DNA of 64,000 nucleotides from Pyrenophora tritici-repentis (Eukaryota > Ascomycota > Dothideomycetes > Pleosporales > Pleosporaceae), in contig NC_089398.1 in the NCBI RefSeq assembly GCF_003171515.1, positions 744,001 through 808,000 on the forward strand, written 5' to 3'. A program made the translations under genes and the position numbers. Each line of letters opens with the position of its first letter. Position 1 is the first letter of the stretch. Shown one piece after another: positions 11,752-22,910 of the stretch. The notes under the pieces were generated by a model, which searched no databases, had not been told where the DNA came from, and saw only the letters and a program-made list of their open reading frames with translations.

Positions 11752-12831
11752 ATGTCATCCAAAGACGCCCACTTGTACGGCGCACGACCAAAAGGACGCG
11801 CAAAGGCAAAGGATATATCTAGTTCCAGCTCACTCGCCTTCTCCTCGACCCTCTCCAACCTCATCAAGAACTCGTCCGCCGAATCCAGCAAGCCCGCTGC
11901 AGGCCGCGCACGCCCGCAGAAGGAAGACATCTTCAAGACACACAACAAGAATGTCAAAAAGCGGGCCCTCAAAGACCTAGAGGATACAGACTTTACACAA
12001 AAACATCGGGGACGGACGGCCAAAGAGAAAGACGAGGATGAAGTGGCGTGGAAGCGAACCAAGCGGCGTATGGAGGAAAAGGCACGCCTCTACGACGCCC
12101 TAAAGCGCGGCGATGTCGAAGACCTGGACGACAAGTACGGCGTCGACTTTGACCGTAAATGGGCCGAGAAGCAAGAAAAAGGCGAGGCAGAATCCGCACC
12201 ATCATCTGAATCGGAAGCATCAGAAGAGGAGGAGCTTGTGGAGTACACGGACGAGTTTGGGCGCACACGGAAAGGTACCCGCGCAGAAGCCGCTCGCGAG
12301 GAGCGCCGAAAACGTACCCTAGCAGCCGACGAACCCGACCGCTTCACAGCCCGGCCCAGCATGCCTAGTAACATCATTTACGGGGATGCCGTGCAGACGC
12401 AAGCCTTCAACCCTGACGAAACCATCGCCCAACAAATGGCCGACCTAGCCGCCAAGCGCGACAAGGAACTTACCCCGCCACCCGAACTACACTTTGACGG
12501 CAAAGCCGAGGTGAGGCAGCGTGGAATGGGCTTCTTCAACTTCTCCAAGGACGAGGAGGAGCGTAAGGAGCAGATGAGTAGGATTGAGAAGGAGAGAGAG
12601 GAGACTGAGAGGGTGAGACGCGAAAGAAAAGAGCAGATTGAGAAGAGGAAAGAGATGATTCGTAACAAGAAGAAGGCCATTCAGGCGAAGAGGAGTCAGG
12701 GACAGGCAGAGCGGTTCTTGGATGAGCTGGGGGCGGAGTTGCTAAACGGGGAGGGAGGAGAAGACAACAGCGAGGATAAAGATGGAGAGGGGAGCAAGAA
12801 GGTCGTAGAGGAGGTCGAGGAAGCTGCGTAA
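11752..12831 (+). CDS. CCDC174-like (DUF4078) coiled-coil protein
   Basis: An intronless 359-residue, highly charged protein. The N-terminal part has a Ser-rich segment, then a conserved block WKRTKRRMEEKARLYDALKR followed by DVEDLDDKYGVDFDRKW, and the short DUF4078 hallmark EYTDEFGRTRKGTR around residues 165-180. This order matches the eukaryotic CCDC174 family, nuclear proteins reported to associate with the splicing/exon-junction machinery. From about residue 245 a long Arg/Glu/Lys helix (EEERKEQMSRIEKEREETER onward) is a clear coiled coil, and the C-terminus is acidic. The ATG at 11752 sits in CAAACATG context just after a CA-rich leader. Confidence 0.85.
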   Translation: MSSKDAHLYGARPKGRAKAKDISSSSSLAFSSTLSNLIKNSSAESSKPAAGRARPQKEDIFKTHNKNVKKRALKDLEDTDFTQKHRGRTAKEKDEDEVAWKRTKRRMEEKARLYDALKRGDVEDLDDKYGVDFDRKWAEKQEKGEAESAPSSESEASEEEELVEYTDEFGRTRKGTRAEAAREERRKRTLAADEPDRFTARPSMPSNIIYGDAVQTQAFNPDETIAQQMADLAAKRDKELTPPPELHFDGKAEVRQRGMGFFNFSKDEEERKEQMSRIEKEREETERVRRERKEQIEKRKEMIRNKKKAIQAKRSQGQAERFLDELGAELLNGEGGEDNSEDKDGEGSKKVVEEVEEAA

Positions 12832-12975
12832 GCTGGAGCCTATTGAACATCTTGCATTGTGATACCCGATGTTCATCATTTGTTCCATCTCAAAGTTCAG
12901 CCGACAAATCATGTGACAAACTGGTCGCCATCACTGTTGCCTCTCTAGCTCCATCCGTTAGCGTCTCCTGCGTCT

Positions 12976-15900
12976 ATAAAAGCCGCCCAGATCCCCTCTC
13001 CTCTCCTCTTCTCTTTCCTAAACCTCCACACCATTTGCTCAAAATCGAGACAAGTCCCCACATGTTTTGAGTCCGCGTTTGTGAGTCCTTCAAAATATTC
13101 ATAACACGATGGCATGAGTCAGCCTTTTCTACATCTTTTTCCCCGAAAAATGAAAAACTTAATGCATCCAATCAATGTTTGCGGCCCTTTGTCAGAAAAC
13201 TAAAAACGATAGCGCACTTCCCTGTCGGAGTATCATTTCCGCTGGGTTTGATTTGAAAATACGGTAATTTCCAAAATCAGAAATGAACAGGATGCATGTG
13301 TGCTGCGTCTTCTGGGCTTCCAAGAAAAATACACGCGTTCAGCCGAATGTGTGAGCAGAGTTCTGCGGACAAAAACAAAAACTTGCTGAGATGATGCGAA
13401 CGCACACAGAGGAGAGGTATAAAAGCCTACCTTCCTGCCTCTTACTCACCTTACTCCTCTACACCTTACTCTATTTCTTACTAAAACATAAGAGAACACT
13501 TCGAATGACTGCTTCTGTGGCTTGACTAAAACTGTCCAAAAAACCCTATTCATGATTTCACGAAAGACACGAGAGTGACTCTACGAGTTTTGAAAAAACG
13601 AAAATATCCAGTTCATGATTTTGGGAAAGACGAGAGAGTGGTTCTATGTATTCTGAAAACATCGAGTGGAGCAATCTATGTGGAGACGGAGCTACTTATA
13701 TTATTCGAAACTGCTAAGAATGATTGCTTCTGTGGCTTGATTAAAATTGTTAAAAAACCCCAGTTCATGATTTTGGGGAAGACGGGAGAGTGGTTCTATA
13801 AGTTTTGAAAACATCGAGTGGAATAATCTATGTGGGGACGGGGCTGCTCGGATTATTCGTAGTTGCTAAGAAACATCATGGCTATTGTGAGATGTGTCCA
13901 GCGGGTCCTGCTTCTGGTATAAAATTTTGTGCGCACTTTCTGCACTTCTGGTCCTGGTGTCGGTTTGGTGTATATAATCTGTCTTTGCCATTCCTTTTCT
14001 TTACTCCCTTATTCTTGAACTTCTTACTTTATACTAAAATGTATCGAGCGTCGGGGATGTGGAGTTCCTCTTTTTCTCAAAATTTTCGAGTACGGTTTTC
14101 AATGTGCCTATCTTCTCCCTTTTGACTCCTAAACATATGAACAAAGACGATATGTAAGGAGTCGCCTCTATTCTCGAAACAATCCTAAATACCGAAAGCG
14201 AATGAGGGATGAGTGTGTGGGCTTGTGCAGCAGATAAATCACAAGTACTGGCTATATTCTACCGTACCAAAAACAACGACGATTTTCCTCGTGTTATTCC
14301 TACATTTCAAAATATTTATTCATGCAAAATCAAAAAAGGCCATTCTATGTGACCTTTCCTCGGCGCATAGTGTGCGTACTCTACCAGGTATAAAACCGAG
14401 CTTCTACTGCAAGAGTCGATCCCTTCCACAACCTTACCTTTTCTATGTGAAAAATAAAACCCGATGCAAAAGAAGGTGTGTCTGCTTCTCCCCTCTTTTA
14501 AAAAGAAATACAAGAAGAGCTCAGTGTGAGATCGTTCAGTACACAAGAACACAAAATCACCCACTATGAAGCTTTCCTAAATCAACTCGTTACCTACCTA
14601 TGTGGGCCTGTCGCTCTGTTAAAACCGCATACCTCTTACTATATGGCGAAATTGAAATCCTCTGTTACATATCTACCTTTCCGAGCAAGCCTTTGGGTTA
14701 GCCCCAGACAGCCAAGCGGGGTATAAAAGAACTCGGGCGTGTGCTTCTGCACTCCCTCTTCCTATAAATACTACTGAATCACCAAAAAGCTAAAAAAAAA
14801 TATTTCCTGCGTTGTATGCTGCGGATGTTCTGAGAAATTAGTATTTAAAATTCCACCACGATGGCTCTCATGCCTCTTTTCTGAAACCATTCATTTGCTA
14901 TGAATACAAAAATGTCGCTTCAAAACGATGAATGAGTGACTGAATAGGAAGCACTGCTTATCGGGAAGCAGGCCTATAAATTAAGCCTGAGTTTCCCGCA
15001 TTCTCTTCTATTCACCTTCTTATTACTCGTATGTCGAAATATTAAAGTCGTCCATGGAAGAGATACATGTTCCGGGACGCCTAAGTCTAAAGATATCTCT
15101 CTAACCATACACATTTTTCCAAAATCATTCCTCCATCACATAGAAATACCGGCCTTCTCAGACGCTAGCTACAAAATAAGCTCTTCCACCACTGTTTTTT
15201 TTCTTCCACTTACCTTCCCAACTTTTCCAGAAAAATCAAAATCGCCGTTGCGACCTCGGATGTTCCTAGAGATTAAAATCCTCAAGTTTATGTACTATGC
15301 GGCTCTTCCAAAACAGCTGGCTCTTAGAGAGATGAGAGTCTTTGAACACAGATGCCTATATCTATACAAGAGTGGCTGGGCGTCTTTCTATAACATGAAA
15401 CCCATATTCATACGTATTCTTCTTCCACGTACTTTCTAAAACTTCCCGAGGAATGGACTAAAATCGTTTGGATTCTCGTTGATGATCTGAGAAATCTGGG
15501 TTGAATTCTCAGCTTACCTAGCCCATGTGGTGGGCCTAAAATCACAAGTTTTCCTATAAAAAAAGGCTTTCGGGACCTTGGAATGCGTCTATTTGGGTTG
15601 AGAAGAGGATATCCACTTTCTATATTTTTCTTGCACTAAAACTAGGACTATACAGAAACAAAATGGAAGCTGCTCCATGATCTGAGAAACCAGACTTAAA
15701 AATACCAACTTACACTTCGATGCGACCGTTATAAAATTTAGGGAACATCTACGCATGACAGTCTTTAAAAAATAATTATCCTGTCGATATGAATCTTGCT
15801 GGGCGTTTCTCTAATAACTCAACGTCGACATATTCATGTGCTTTCCTTTGACCCAACTTTCTAGATTACAGAAAATACAACCGCCACATCGTTAATGGTC

Positions 15901-16700
15901 TGAGAAACTGGTCTTTTAAAACGGTATTACGATGCCTTCATGAGCGTTCAAAAAGATTACGGATCGAACGGATGAAAGATTTTCTGGAAACGTTGTTACT
16001 TATCTACGTGAAACTTGCCAGACTTGTGGCGTAGTTGGGAAATTGGAGTATAAAAACGTCTTATACGCTGCTCTCCCTATTCTTCTACTTAGTCAAAAAG
16101 CCCCCTGGGCTCTGCGAGGTAGCAAAATCGAAAACATTATCTTCAATGTCCTGAGAAGCCGGCAATAAAAACTACTTACATCTTCCTGATGCGAGCTTTC
16201 CAAATTTCTCCCCAAAGTCAAGCTATGGAAGCTTTCCAAAACCCTATCATCGATTTTGTATGTGTTTGGCGTGTGCCCGTACATCGGGATACTGATCTAC
16301 CTATAAAAGAACCTTTTACGCTTACCACTCTATCCATCTCCCCCCTTCCTAAATTTCCCAGACATTCTAGAATTACCAAAAACAACACCCCTATCCTCAT
16401 GTTCCGAAAAAAAGGAAATCACTAAAATGCATGCTGCCGTTCCAAAGATGCTCTGATCATCCAGCATGCTGGTTTGAAACTTTCGCCGCCTTTCTACATA
16501 CCATTCTGCCCACCTCTCTACCCGCCATCCCACTTCCATGGCCCAGCCGACTATATAAACTCACCTCCTCTATCCTCCTACCTTTCTCCCTCATTCTCTG
16601 TTTCCCCTTAAAAACACTAAAGAAGATTTTGCACCTTCAAATGTTCCGAGTACCAGGCCCTATTAAAAAGATTCAGTTATATCAAGCATGCTGTGAGAAG
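12976..16700 (+). repeat. Degenerate tandem array of TATA-containing modules in a gene desert
   Basis: Repeated module in one orientation: TATAAA-like box, then 40-60 nt of C/T-rich DNA, an AAAATCG-like stretch, then a box resembling TGTTCTGAGAAA, then TTAAAA-rich DNA. TATA-like boxes: 12976, 13418, 13918, 14389, 14722, 14975, 15169 (weak), 15389, 15555, 15730, 16049, 16302, 16552. TCTGAG-like boxes: about 13063, 14829, 15070, 15264, 15486, 15681, 15899, 16150, 16452, 16644. The TATA-to-box distance is usually 87-107 nt and boxes recur every ~190-300 bp. Units are strongly diverged in sequence. No convincing protein-coding frame runs through the array. Spacing values were counted by hand. Confidence 0.6.
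13503..13850 (+). repeat. Imperfect direct repeats within the module array
   Basis: GAATGAYTGCTTCTGTGGCT occurs at 13503 and about 13719. A second block, TTCATGATTTT followed by AAGACGRGAGAGTGGTTCTAT, occurs near 13549 (diverged), 13611 and 13761. A third, TGAAAACATCGAGTGGA with the following ~30 nt, occurs near 13655 and 13806. The copies look like local duplications of about 150-216 bp. Confidence 0.8.
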
Positions 16701-17427
16701 CACTTTGTTTCTAAAAAACGGAAAGACAAACCCATATATGTGGAGGTTGGCTTGGCAATTGAAACTATGCTAGAAACATATCGAAGAAGAGGGCATGTGT
16801 TTCTCTCCTTGCACTGGGGCTTGAAAATCGCTCCACAACCATTCATGTCTGTGGAGTGTGTGCAAGTAGCTAAAAAAGTAGAAAGAAAACCTCCTGAACG
16901 TATGACGAAGAAAGTTTGTTCCTGAAAACTTGATGGGAAGGTAGTGGGTTCTCCTCTTGTATTCTACCGAATCTTTCCGAAAAACTACCGTTGACCCCTT
17001 CATGTTCCCAGTCAAAATCCTCTCAACCACTCTATGAAACTGGGATAAGTGTCAGTGCCCTTTACAGCGTTGAGTCTTTCTTCGCCCTTATGGCTCAGAA
17101 TATACATCGAATGCTCTCGATGTGAGAAAAAAATGTCGCAGACATACATCTCATGATCAAAACCACCCTGCAAAGTACGCTCACGCCAAAAAACCATTCC
17201 AACAGCAGCGCATCATCATCAGAGTTGCAATATCATACTTATACATGGAATCAGGAATAAACTAGCCCCATGTAGCCACCCCTCCTGTCGAAATGGTCTC
17301 GTGTGTGTTCATACAAATCCAAGTCCCCTTCGTACATAAAACCTCAGTTATATCCATAAAACTTAGTTCAGTAGCGGGGCCGTTAAAGCCGACCATGTTA
17401 CCGTACTTTCATCCTCACATCATTCCC

Positions 17428-18832
17428 TTATACCCGGAGGAGCTTGGCGGCGTAGTCTACAATCAAGCTCTCGGTGGGGAAGCTCATCTCCTCCAACTTC
17501 TGCGCGTAGGGGGTAGGTACCTCGGCACCAGTAACCCTGGCAGGGGGTGCCTCAAGGTAGTCGAATGCGTACTCGCAGGTAAGTGCCATGATTTCGCTGG
17601 CTACACCGAAAGAGGGGAAACCAGATTCTACGCAGAGCATGTGGCCGGTCTTCTTGACCGACTTGACGATGGCCTCAACATCGAGGGGCTTGATGGAGCG
17701 GAGGTTGATGACCTCAGCCTCAACGCCGTATTTGGACTTGAGTTGTTCGGCAGCGACCAGGGATTGGCCGACGCAGCGGGAGAGGGTGACGATGGTAAGG
17801 TCCTTGCCGGGGCGCTCGATCTTGGCCTTTCCGAACTGCAATTCCATTAGTATGTGAAGTGGGGGTTTAGGAGGGGGGGTACTTACAGGAATGACAAAGT
17901 CGTCACGCTGAGCCTCCTCGCTCATGGGGAAAGAGAGACCGTACAGAAGCCTGGCAATGTTAGCTTCCTGACTGCGGCTGAACCATTGTGTAACCTACTC
18001 GTTCTCCAAGACGACGACCGGGTTGGGGTCACGAATAGCAGCCTTTAGCAGACCCTTGGCGTCCTCTGCGCTGTATGGCGAAACAACCTTGAGTCCGGGA
18101 ATGCTTCCGTACCAAGCAGTGTAATCTTGCGAATGCTGAGCAGCGACACCGGAAGCGAAACCGTTGGGACCGCGGAAGGTGATGTTGCAGGGCTGGATAC
18201 CACCGGACATGTAGTGTGTCTTTGCGGCGGAGTTGATGATCTGGTCAATGGCCTGCATGGCGAAGTTGAAGGTCATGAACTCGCACTGGGTCACTGTCAG
18301 GCATGTTTTGAAGGGGAGAATGCAGATAACTGACAATGGGGTGGAGACCAGCGAGCGCAGCACCGACGGTAAGACCAGCGAAACCAGATTCTGTAATGGG
18401 AGAGTCGATGACCCTCTTCTCGCCGAAGCGGTCGAGCAGGCCCTTGGTGACCTTGTAACTGCAAGTCCAATTAGCACCGGCTCACAAATTCCTGCGGTAT
18501 ATAGACTGCGATATTTCCTTGCCCGATTGAAGCCTCCTCTTTCTTATCGCATGTCATATCATCCCGCTCGCTTATGGTATGTGCACGTACGCTCCGTTGT
18601 ATTGCGCAACTTCCTCTCCGAGCACAAAAACCTTGTCGTTCCTCTCCATCTCCTCGGCCATGGCCTCATTGAGCGCCTCTCGCACAGTCATCTCCTTCTG
18701 ACCCGAGGCATATCCTCTCCTTGCAATTGACGGTGTGAGGGCAGCGGCGCGGAAAGCTGGTCGGAAGGCGGGCGCAGGCCGTGACGACGAAATGAGGCGG
18801 GAGGCCGGTCGGAGAAGCCTGGAAGCAGCCAT
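17428..18832 (-). CDS. PDB1: Pyruvate dehydrogenase E1 component, beta subunit, mitochondrial
   Basis: The beta subunit of the E1 heterotetramer that decarboxylates pyruvate with thiamine diphosphate in the mitochondrial matrix. Five exons on the minus strand: 18832-18591, 18458-18335, 18285-17999, 17950-17887, 17835-17428, giving 374 residues with every junction in phase. The first ~38 residues are an Arg/Ser/Ala-rich presequence ending near RRGYASG. The mature protein begins [17 protein letters not shown] and shows the family motifs [65 protein letters not shown] and, in the C-terminal transketolase domain, [11 protein letters not shown] and ESGFPSFGV. Length fits yeast Pdb1. Introns 2-4 are 48-50 nt. 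Confidence 0.97.
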
Positions 18833-19330
18833 TGCGGGGTGAGTGTGTGGTGGGAGGTGTGGTGAGGGTATGCCGTGGGCGAGTGATGGCCGCTGAGGCT
18901 AAATGTTGGTGCTGGGGCTGCTGGACAATTTCTTCGGAGGTCGGGGATGCGAACTTGGGCAAGTCGTTGAGCCCTGGACGCGCTAGCAATCCAGCTTCGG
19001 TGCAGGGGCCAAATCCATAGCGAGAACACCCGATGCTGTGCGTCGGAACATGTCGACCCTCTCGGAACAATCTCAGCCATGGTGCATTGGATATATCACG
19101 ACATAAGACATTGCTGGGTAGATTACTTCTTTCATTCTCTATTTGCGCCACATTGTCGTTACCGTCACCTGCCCCAGACCTTGCCCTACTACTAATTATT
19201 ACAGTGTATATGCGCGCTTCATGGCGCGTTGATGCAAATGTCGGGATATAGCTTCCCTACGTCCAAGAGGAAGACCAAAGGGTAAAAATGTGAAAAGAAG
19301 TCTAAAGCAAGAGAAAGCAAGAATAAAGGC
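18833..19330. other. Intergenic: PDB1 promoter and ERG6 3' flank
   Basis: About 500 bp between two minus-strand genes. It should contain the PDB1 promoter and the ERG6 3' untranslated region. I see no separate gene or TATA box that can be assigned with confidence. Confidence 0.5.
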
Positions 19331-20567
19331 TTATGCGTCGGCGGGTTTCCTTCCGACCATGAGGTACATGGGTGTGAAAAGCTTCTCCTTGCCTCCGGCA
19401 ACAAGGCAGTCGCCTGCAAGAGCAAGACTGTCGGCCGTCTTCTGGGTGCCACTGGGTGCGAGACCAATCATCTCAAGACCACCGACGAACTTGTGGATGA
19501 TTCCACGTCCGACCTTTGTCATTCGAAGGATGGTGGGGATGTCGCCAATTGAGCTGATGTACTTCAGCTGGCCAGAGAGCGGCCAGTACCATGGGTATGG
19601 GTCGTCCCTGTCGGCAAGATCCTCGTTGTGCTCCATGATGAAACCAGCAGTCTCCATGGCCTTGAGCGCAACTTCAATCTTCTCCATGTTGGAGATACCG
19701 TCACCAATCTCGATACCGAGACGGATCTCGCGATGGTGGGGGTTGTCGTTGTCGTACTTGTCCGTCATGAGCCACTCGTAGACGCCAAAGACACCGCCGG
19801 GCTTGAGAACACGGAAGATCTCGCTGTAGATGCCCTCGAGGGATGGTGCGTGCACAGTGGCCTCGATGGCGTAGACAGCATCGAAAGAGTTGTCGGGGAA
19901 AGACATTTGCTAGTTGTGAGTCAGTTGAGGAACAGAAAGGAGGTTTGATGATGCTTACCATAAAGTCACCCTTGACGAACTTGAGCTTGTCTGACAGACC
20001 CTCCTTCTCAGCATAGGCAGTGGCACGCTCAATCTGGTAGTCGTTGTTGTTCAATCCAACGACGTTGACACCAGCGAACTTGACAATCTCACGGGCTGGT
20101 CCACCGACACCGCAGCCAACGTCCAACACACGCATGTTGTCCTGGAGGTTCATCTTGTGGGCGAGGTAGTGCTCGTGACGGGCAATGGCCTTGTAGAAAG
20201 ACTCGCCGTAGGCGTAGCGGCAGAAGTGGAAAGACTGGCCCCAGCCGTATTCGTAGAGGTCGGTGGCCAAGTTGTAGTAGTGGCGGGTCAGAGTAGCGTA
20301 TTCGTCTCGTCGTGCCTGGACATGTTAGTATGTAAGACGGCCAAACTGCCACATGTTGTATACCTTGCGTGTCTCCTCGGTCTCATCCGCAGCCGCTTTG
20401 TTGTCCCAATGCTTGAAGTACTCGTCCACAGCGGCTTGCTGTGCGGCCTTGTCCTTTTGAAGCATGGCAGTCATGCCACCACGAGCCTTTGCAGACTTGC
20501 CGTGCATGGCCTTGTTGAACTCGGCATCGCGAGTGTGGTCCTCTTGTTCGAGAGCAACGGGAGACAT
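19331..20567 (-). CDS. ERG6: Sterol 24-C-methyltransferase
   Basis: Methylates C-24 of zymosterol using S-adenosylmethionine in ergosterol synthesis, at ER and lipid-droplet membranes. Three exons on the minus strand: 20567-20364, 20315-19959, 19909-19331, with introns of 48-49 nt, give 379 residues. The SAM-binding motif [15 protein letters not shown] is intact. Also present are the sterol-methyltransferase signatures [14 protein letters not shown] (sterol-binding region I), the post-motif I segment [15 protein letters not shown], the acidic [16 protein letters not shown] region and [13 protein letters not shown]. The C-terminal sterol methyltransferase domain is complete. The start at 20567 ([10 protein letters not shown]) was chosen because the frame upstream is pyrimidine-rich leader. 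Confidence 0.97.
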
Positions 20568-21010
20568 GATTGATATTAGAAGTGGTATAAAGACTGTGTA
20601 AGGGCGAAGTGAATGAAGCGGATGTGGGAGAAGCAATTGTAAAGACGAGGACCCTGAAACTTTATAAGAACAACAGACGGTAACCATGGAGAGAAATAGC
20701 GGTATGGATAGGGAGATTTGGACAAATTCAAAGGGGGGATTCACGCTTGGTCCAATCACAGCTTACTCTGTACGCGGCCCTGGTCGACGGAGCTAGCGGT
20801 TGCCACCCGAGCGCGTGAAAGCCAAGCCGCAGTCCGCTACCTGGAGATTTCTAGCGTCACTCACCTCATCACTACTTGCCGTCGCAACCACCACCACGCC
20901 CCACTGCAGCGTATTCAACCGCTACCGATACGCTCATCCAAGTCGCCGAGGTAATTTGCGACGCCCACCCCTGGTATCCTTGACGACAGACTGCACATTC
21001 CACCTTCATC
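20568..21010. promoter_or_regulatory. Bidirectional promoter region, ERG6 / SLT11
   Basis: 443 bp between divergent starts. A CCAAT box lies at 20752-20756, a plausible site for the HAP/NF-Y complex. No TATA box is clear. Assignment is by geometry plus this one motif. Confidence 0.45.
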
Positions 21011-22138
21011 ATGCCGCCCCAAATCAAGACCGACTTGAACCGTAGCGGCTGGGAGACGACGGATTTTCCGTCCGTCTGCGAGAAATGCCTACCGGACAAC
21101 CCGTATGTGCAGATGCTCAAGGAGGACTATGGTGCTGAATGTAAAATCTGTACGCGACCTTTTACCATCTTTCGCTGGAAAGCCGACCGCACCGCCCGAC
21201 AGAAGCGAACAAACATCTGCCTGACATGCGCCCGCCTCAAGAACTGCTGCCAGCACTGCATGCTGGATCTTTCATTCGGTCTTCCCATCGTTGTCCGTGA
21301 TGCGGCGCTGAAGATGGTGGCACCTGGACCCCAGAGCGACATCAACCGACAGTTTTATGCGCAAGAGCACGAGAAGGAGATTGAAGAGGGACGCGGAGCT
21401 ATGGAGGCGTATGAGAAGACGGATGAAAAGGCGCGCGACCTGCTCAAGCGCTTGGCACAGAGTGAGCCCTACTACAAGAAGCAGCGACGGATAGAGGCAG
21501 ACGGCGAAGAGAGCGGGCAAAAGGCACTACCAGCCCCAGGTGGGAGCGGTGGTGGGAGCAGTGAAGGTGGACATGTTCCAGGGCCCATTAGGACTCGGGA
21601 CACGAGGGGCACTCCGACACGAGGAAGCATGCGACCTGGCAGAGGAGGTCGTATGGGTGGTCCATCGGCTGAGCCGAACCCGCAAGACTGGCTTCCGCCT
21701 TCCGATTCCAACGTCGCATCACTCTTCGTCACTGGTGTTGAAGACGATCTGCCCGAGCACGAACTCCGCAAACACTTTACACAATATGGTCAGCTCAGGT
21801 CGCTGGTCTGCTCACATCGCGCGCATTGCGCATACGTCAATTATGTCAACAGGAAAGACGCAGAGACTGCGGCAGAAACACTGAAGGGCAAGGTTGTCAT
21901 CAAGGGCTGCCCAATGCGGGTCACTTGGGGCAAGCCGAAGCAGTTGGACAGCTTGGATCAGAATGTTAGGATGCAATACGCAAAGGAGGGACGACAGGTA
22001 GCGGGTTCATCCCGACGGGCTGCGGCTACTCAAGCTGCTATCCAGGCTGCTCCACAGAACAGCTTGGACAGCATGATTGTTGCGCCTCCACCAGGAGAGG
22101 ACGACGATGTGAAGTATGCCAGTTTGGAAGGCAACTAG
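21011..22138 (+). CDS. SLT11: Pre-mRNA-splicing factor SLT11/ECM2 (RBM22 family)
   Basis: A single-exon 375-residue protein of the Ecm2/Cwf5/RBM22 family, a spliceosomal component that contacts U6 snRNA near the catalytic centre. The N-terminus is the diagnostic Cys-rich zinc-binding region: ETTDFPSVCEKCLPDNPYV, then AECKICTRPFTIFRW, TNICLTCARLKNCCQHCMLD and LSFGLPIVVRD. A single RRM follows (residues about 236-312): SLFVTGVEDDLPEHELR, a degenerate RNP1-like HCAYVNYVNRKDAE and RVTWGKP. A Gly/Arg-rich linker separates the two. Length matches the fungal family. It converges on MZM1, with only 112 bp between stop codons. Confidence 0.94.
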   Translation: MPPQIKTDLNRSGWETTDFPSVCEKCLPDNPYVQMLKEDYGAECKICTRPFTIFRWKADRTARQKRTNICLTCARLKNCCQHCMLDLSFGLPIVVRDAALKMVAPGPQSDINRQFYAQEHEKEIEEGRGAMEAYEKTDEKARDLLKRLAQSEPYYKKQRRIEADGEESGQKALPAPGGSGGGSSEGGHVPGPIRTRDTRGTPTRGSMRPGRGGRMGGPSAEPNPQDWLPPSDSNVASLFVTGVEDDLPEHELRKHFTQYGQLRSLVCSHRAHCAYVNYVNRKDAETAAETLKGKVVIKGCPMRVTWGKPKQLDSLDQNVRMQYAKEGRQVAGSSRRAAATQAAIQAAPQNSLDSMIVAPPPGEDDDVKYASLEGN

Positions 22139-22250
22139 TTTGGTAACACTTGCATTGGGCCGGCGTTTTGTGTTGCGTAGACTGCAGCATGGGTATCACG
22201 ATTCATTTTCTTGTGGATAAAAGCCTAGGAGGAACAGCATTTAGTTCCGC

Positions 22251-22655
22251 CTAATGTACTCTTTCCCTTTCCTTTTTTGATATCCTCATTGTCTCCTCGT
22301 TCAGTGTACTCGTGAATCCGTAGCTCTGTGCAATGTCAGCTAATTGACATGATGCCATAACAGCGATATGCATACTGTATTTGTCCTCGTCCTCTGCTTG
22401 TCCTTGAACCACATTCTCTCGCAGAAACTTTGCTACGTCCTTGGCATGTACCAGTGCACTTTCTAGCTCTTCACTTCCAACCCGTAGGTTGCGGTTCTCC
22501 TCAAAGTGCTTGCGGGTCTCTGCGCGGGCGGCGAAAAGGGTGTTCATGTCGCCTACTAAAGTGAGCATGTGCGAGACATGGACCAAGTGCTGGGTATTAC
22601 CTTGGAAAGCAATGCGCGCTGACCGCAGCAGATTGCGGTATGCTACTAGTGCCAT
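22251..22655 (-). CDS. MZM1: LYR-motif mitochondrial protein, MZM1-like (complex III Rieske assembly)
   Basis: Two exons on the minus strand, 22655-22601 and 22552-22251, encode 118 residues. The 48-nt intron (GTAATA donor, TAGTAG acceptor) turns an otherwise meaningless frame into the family pattern MALVAYRNLLRSARIAFQ then GDMNTLFAARAETRKHFEEN. The AYRNLLR segment is the LYR motif. Mzm1 is a matrix chaperone for the Rieske Fe-S protein during complex III assembly and was named for its effect on mitochondrial zinc. Length agrees with fungal Mzm1. A longer upstream frame exists but lacks similarity and would place extra sequence before the LYR motif. The identity of the LYR subfamily is by recognition only. 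Confidence 0.88.
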   Translation of the reverse strand: MALVAYRNLLRSARIAFQGNTQHLVHVSHMLTLVGDMNTLFAARAETRKHFEENRNLRVGSEELESALVHAKDVAKFLRENVVQGQAEDEDKYSMHIAVMASCQLADIAQSYGFTSTLNEETMRISKKERERVH

Positions 22656-22910
22656 ATTTGTGGAATCAGCGGTGTAGTAATGGGTGGGCGGTGTTGAGAT
22701 CTGGATTGTGTTCGGGAGTCCGCCAGAGAAAGTTGGTCCACGTGACAGCGTTCTTGCCGTTGAGCATCCCTGTCGGCGATCTAACAGCTGCACGGCTGCC
22801 CGCTGACGTCGCGCATGCTTCAAAAGGTCCACAAACAAGAGCATGCTTCGGTGGCCTCAACGGTAGAATTATAGCTCCCCCGCCGGGCTGCGATCTACCA
22901 CGGAGCAAAA

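Noticed and set aside
22656..22844. N-terminal extension of the MZM1 frame
   Set aside because: The extra 63 codons lack family similarity; the internal ATG begins exactly at the conserved LYR region.
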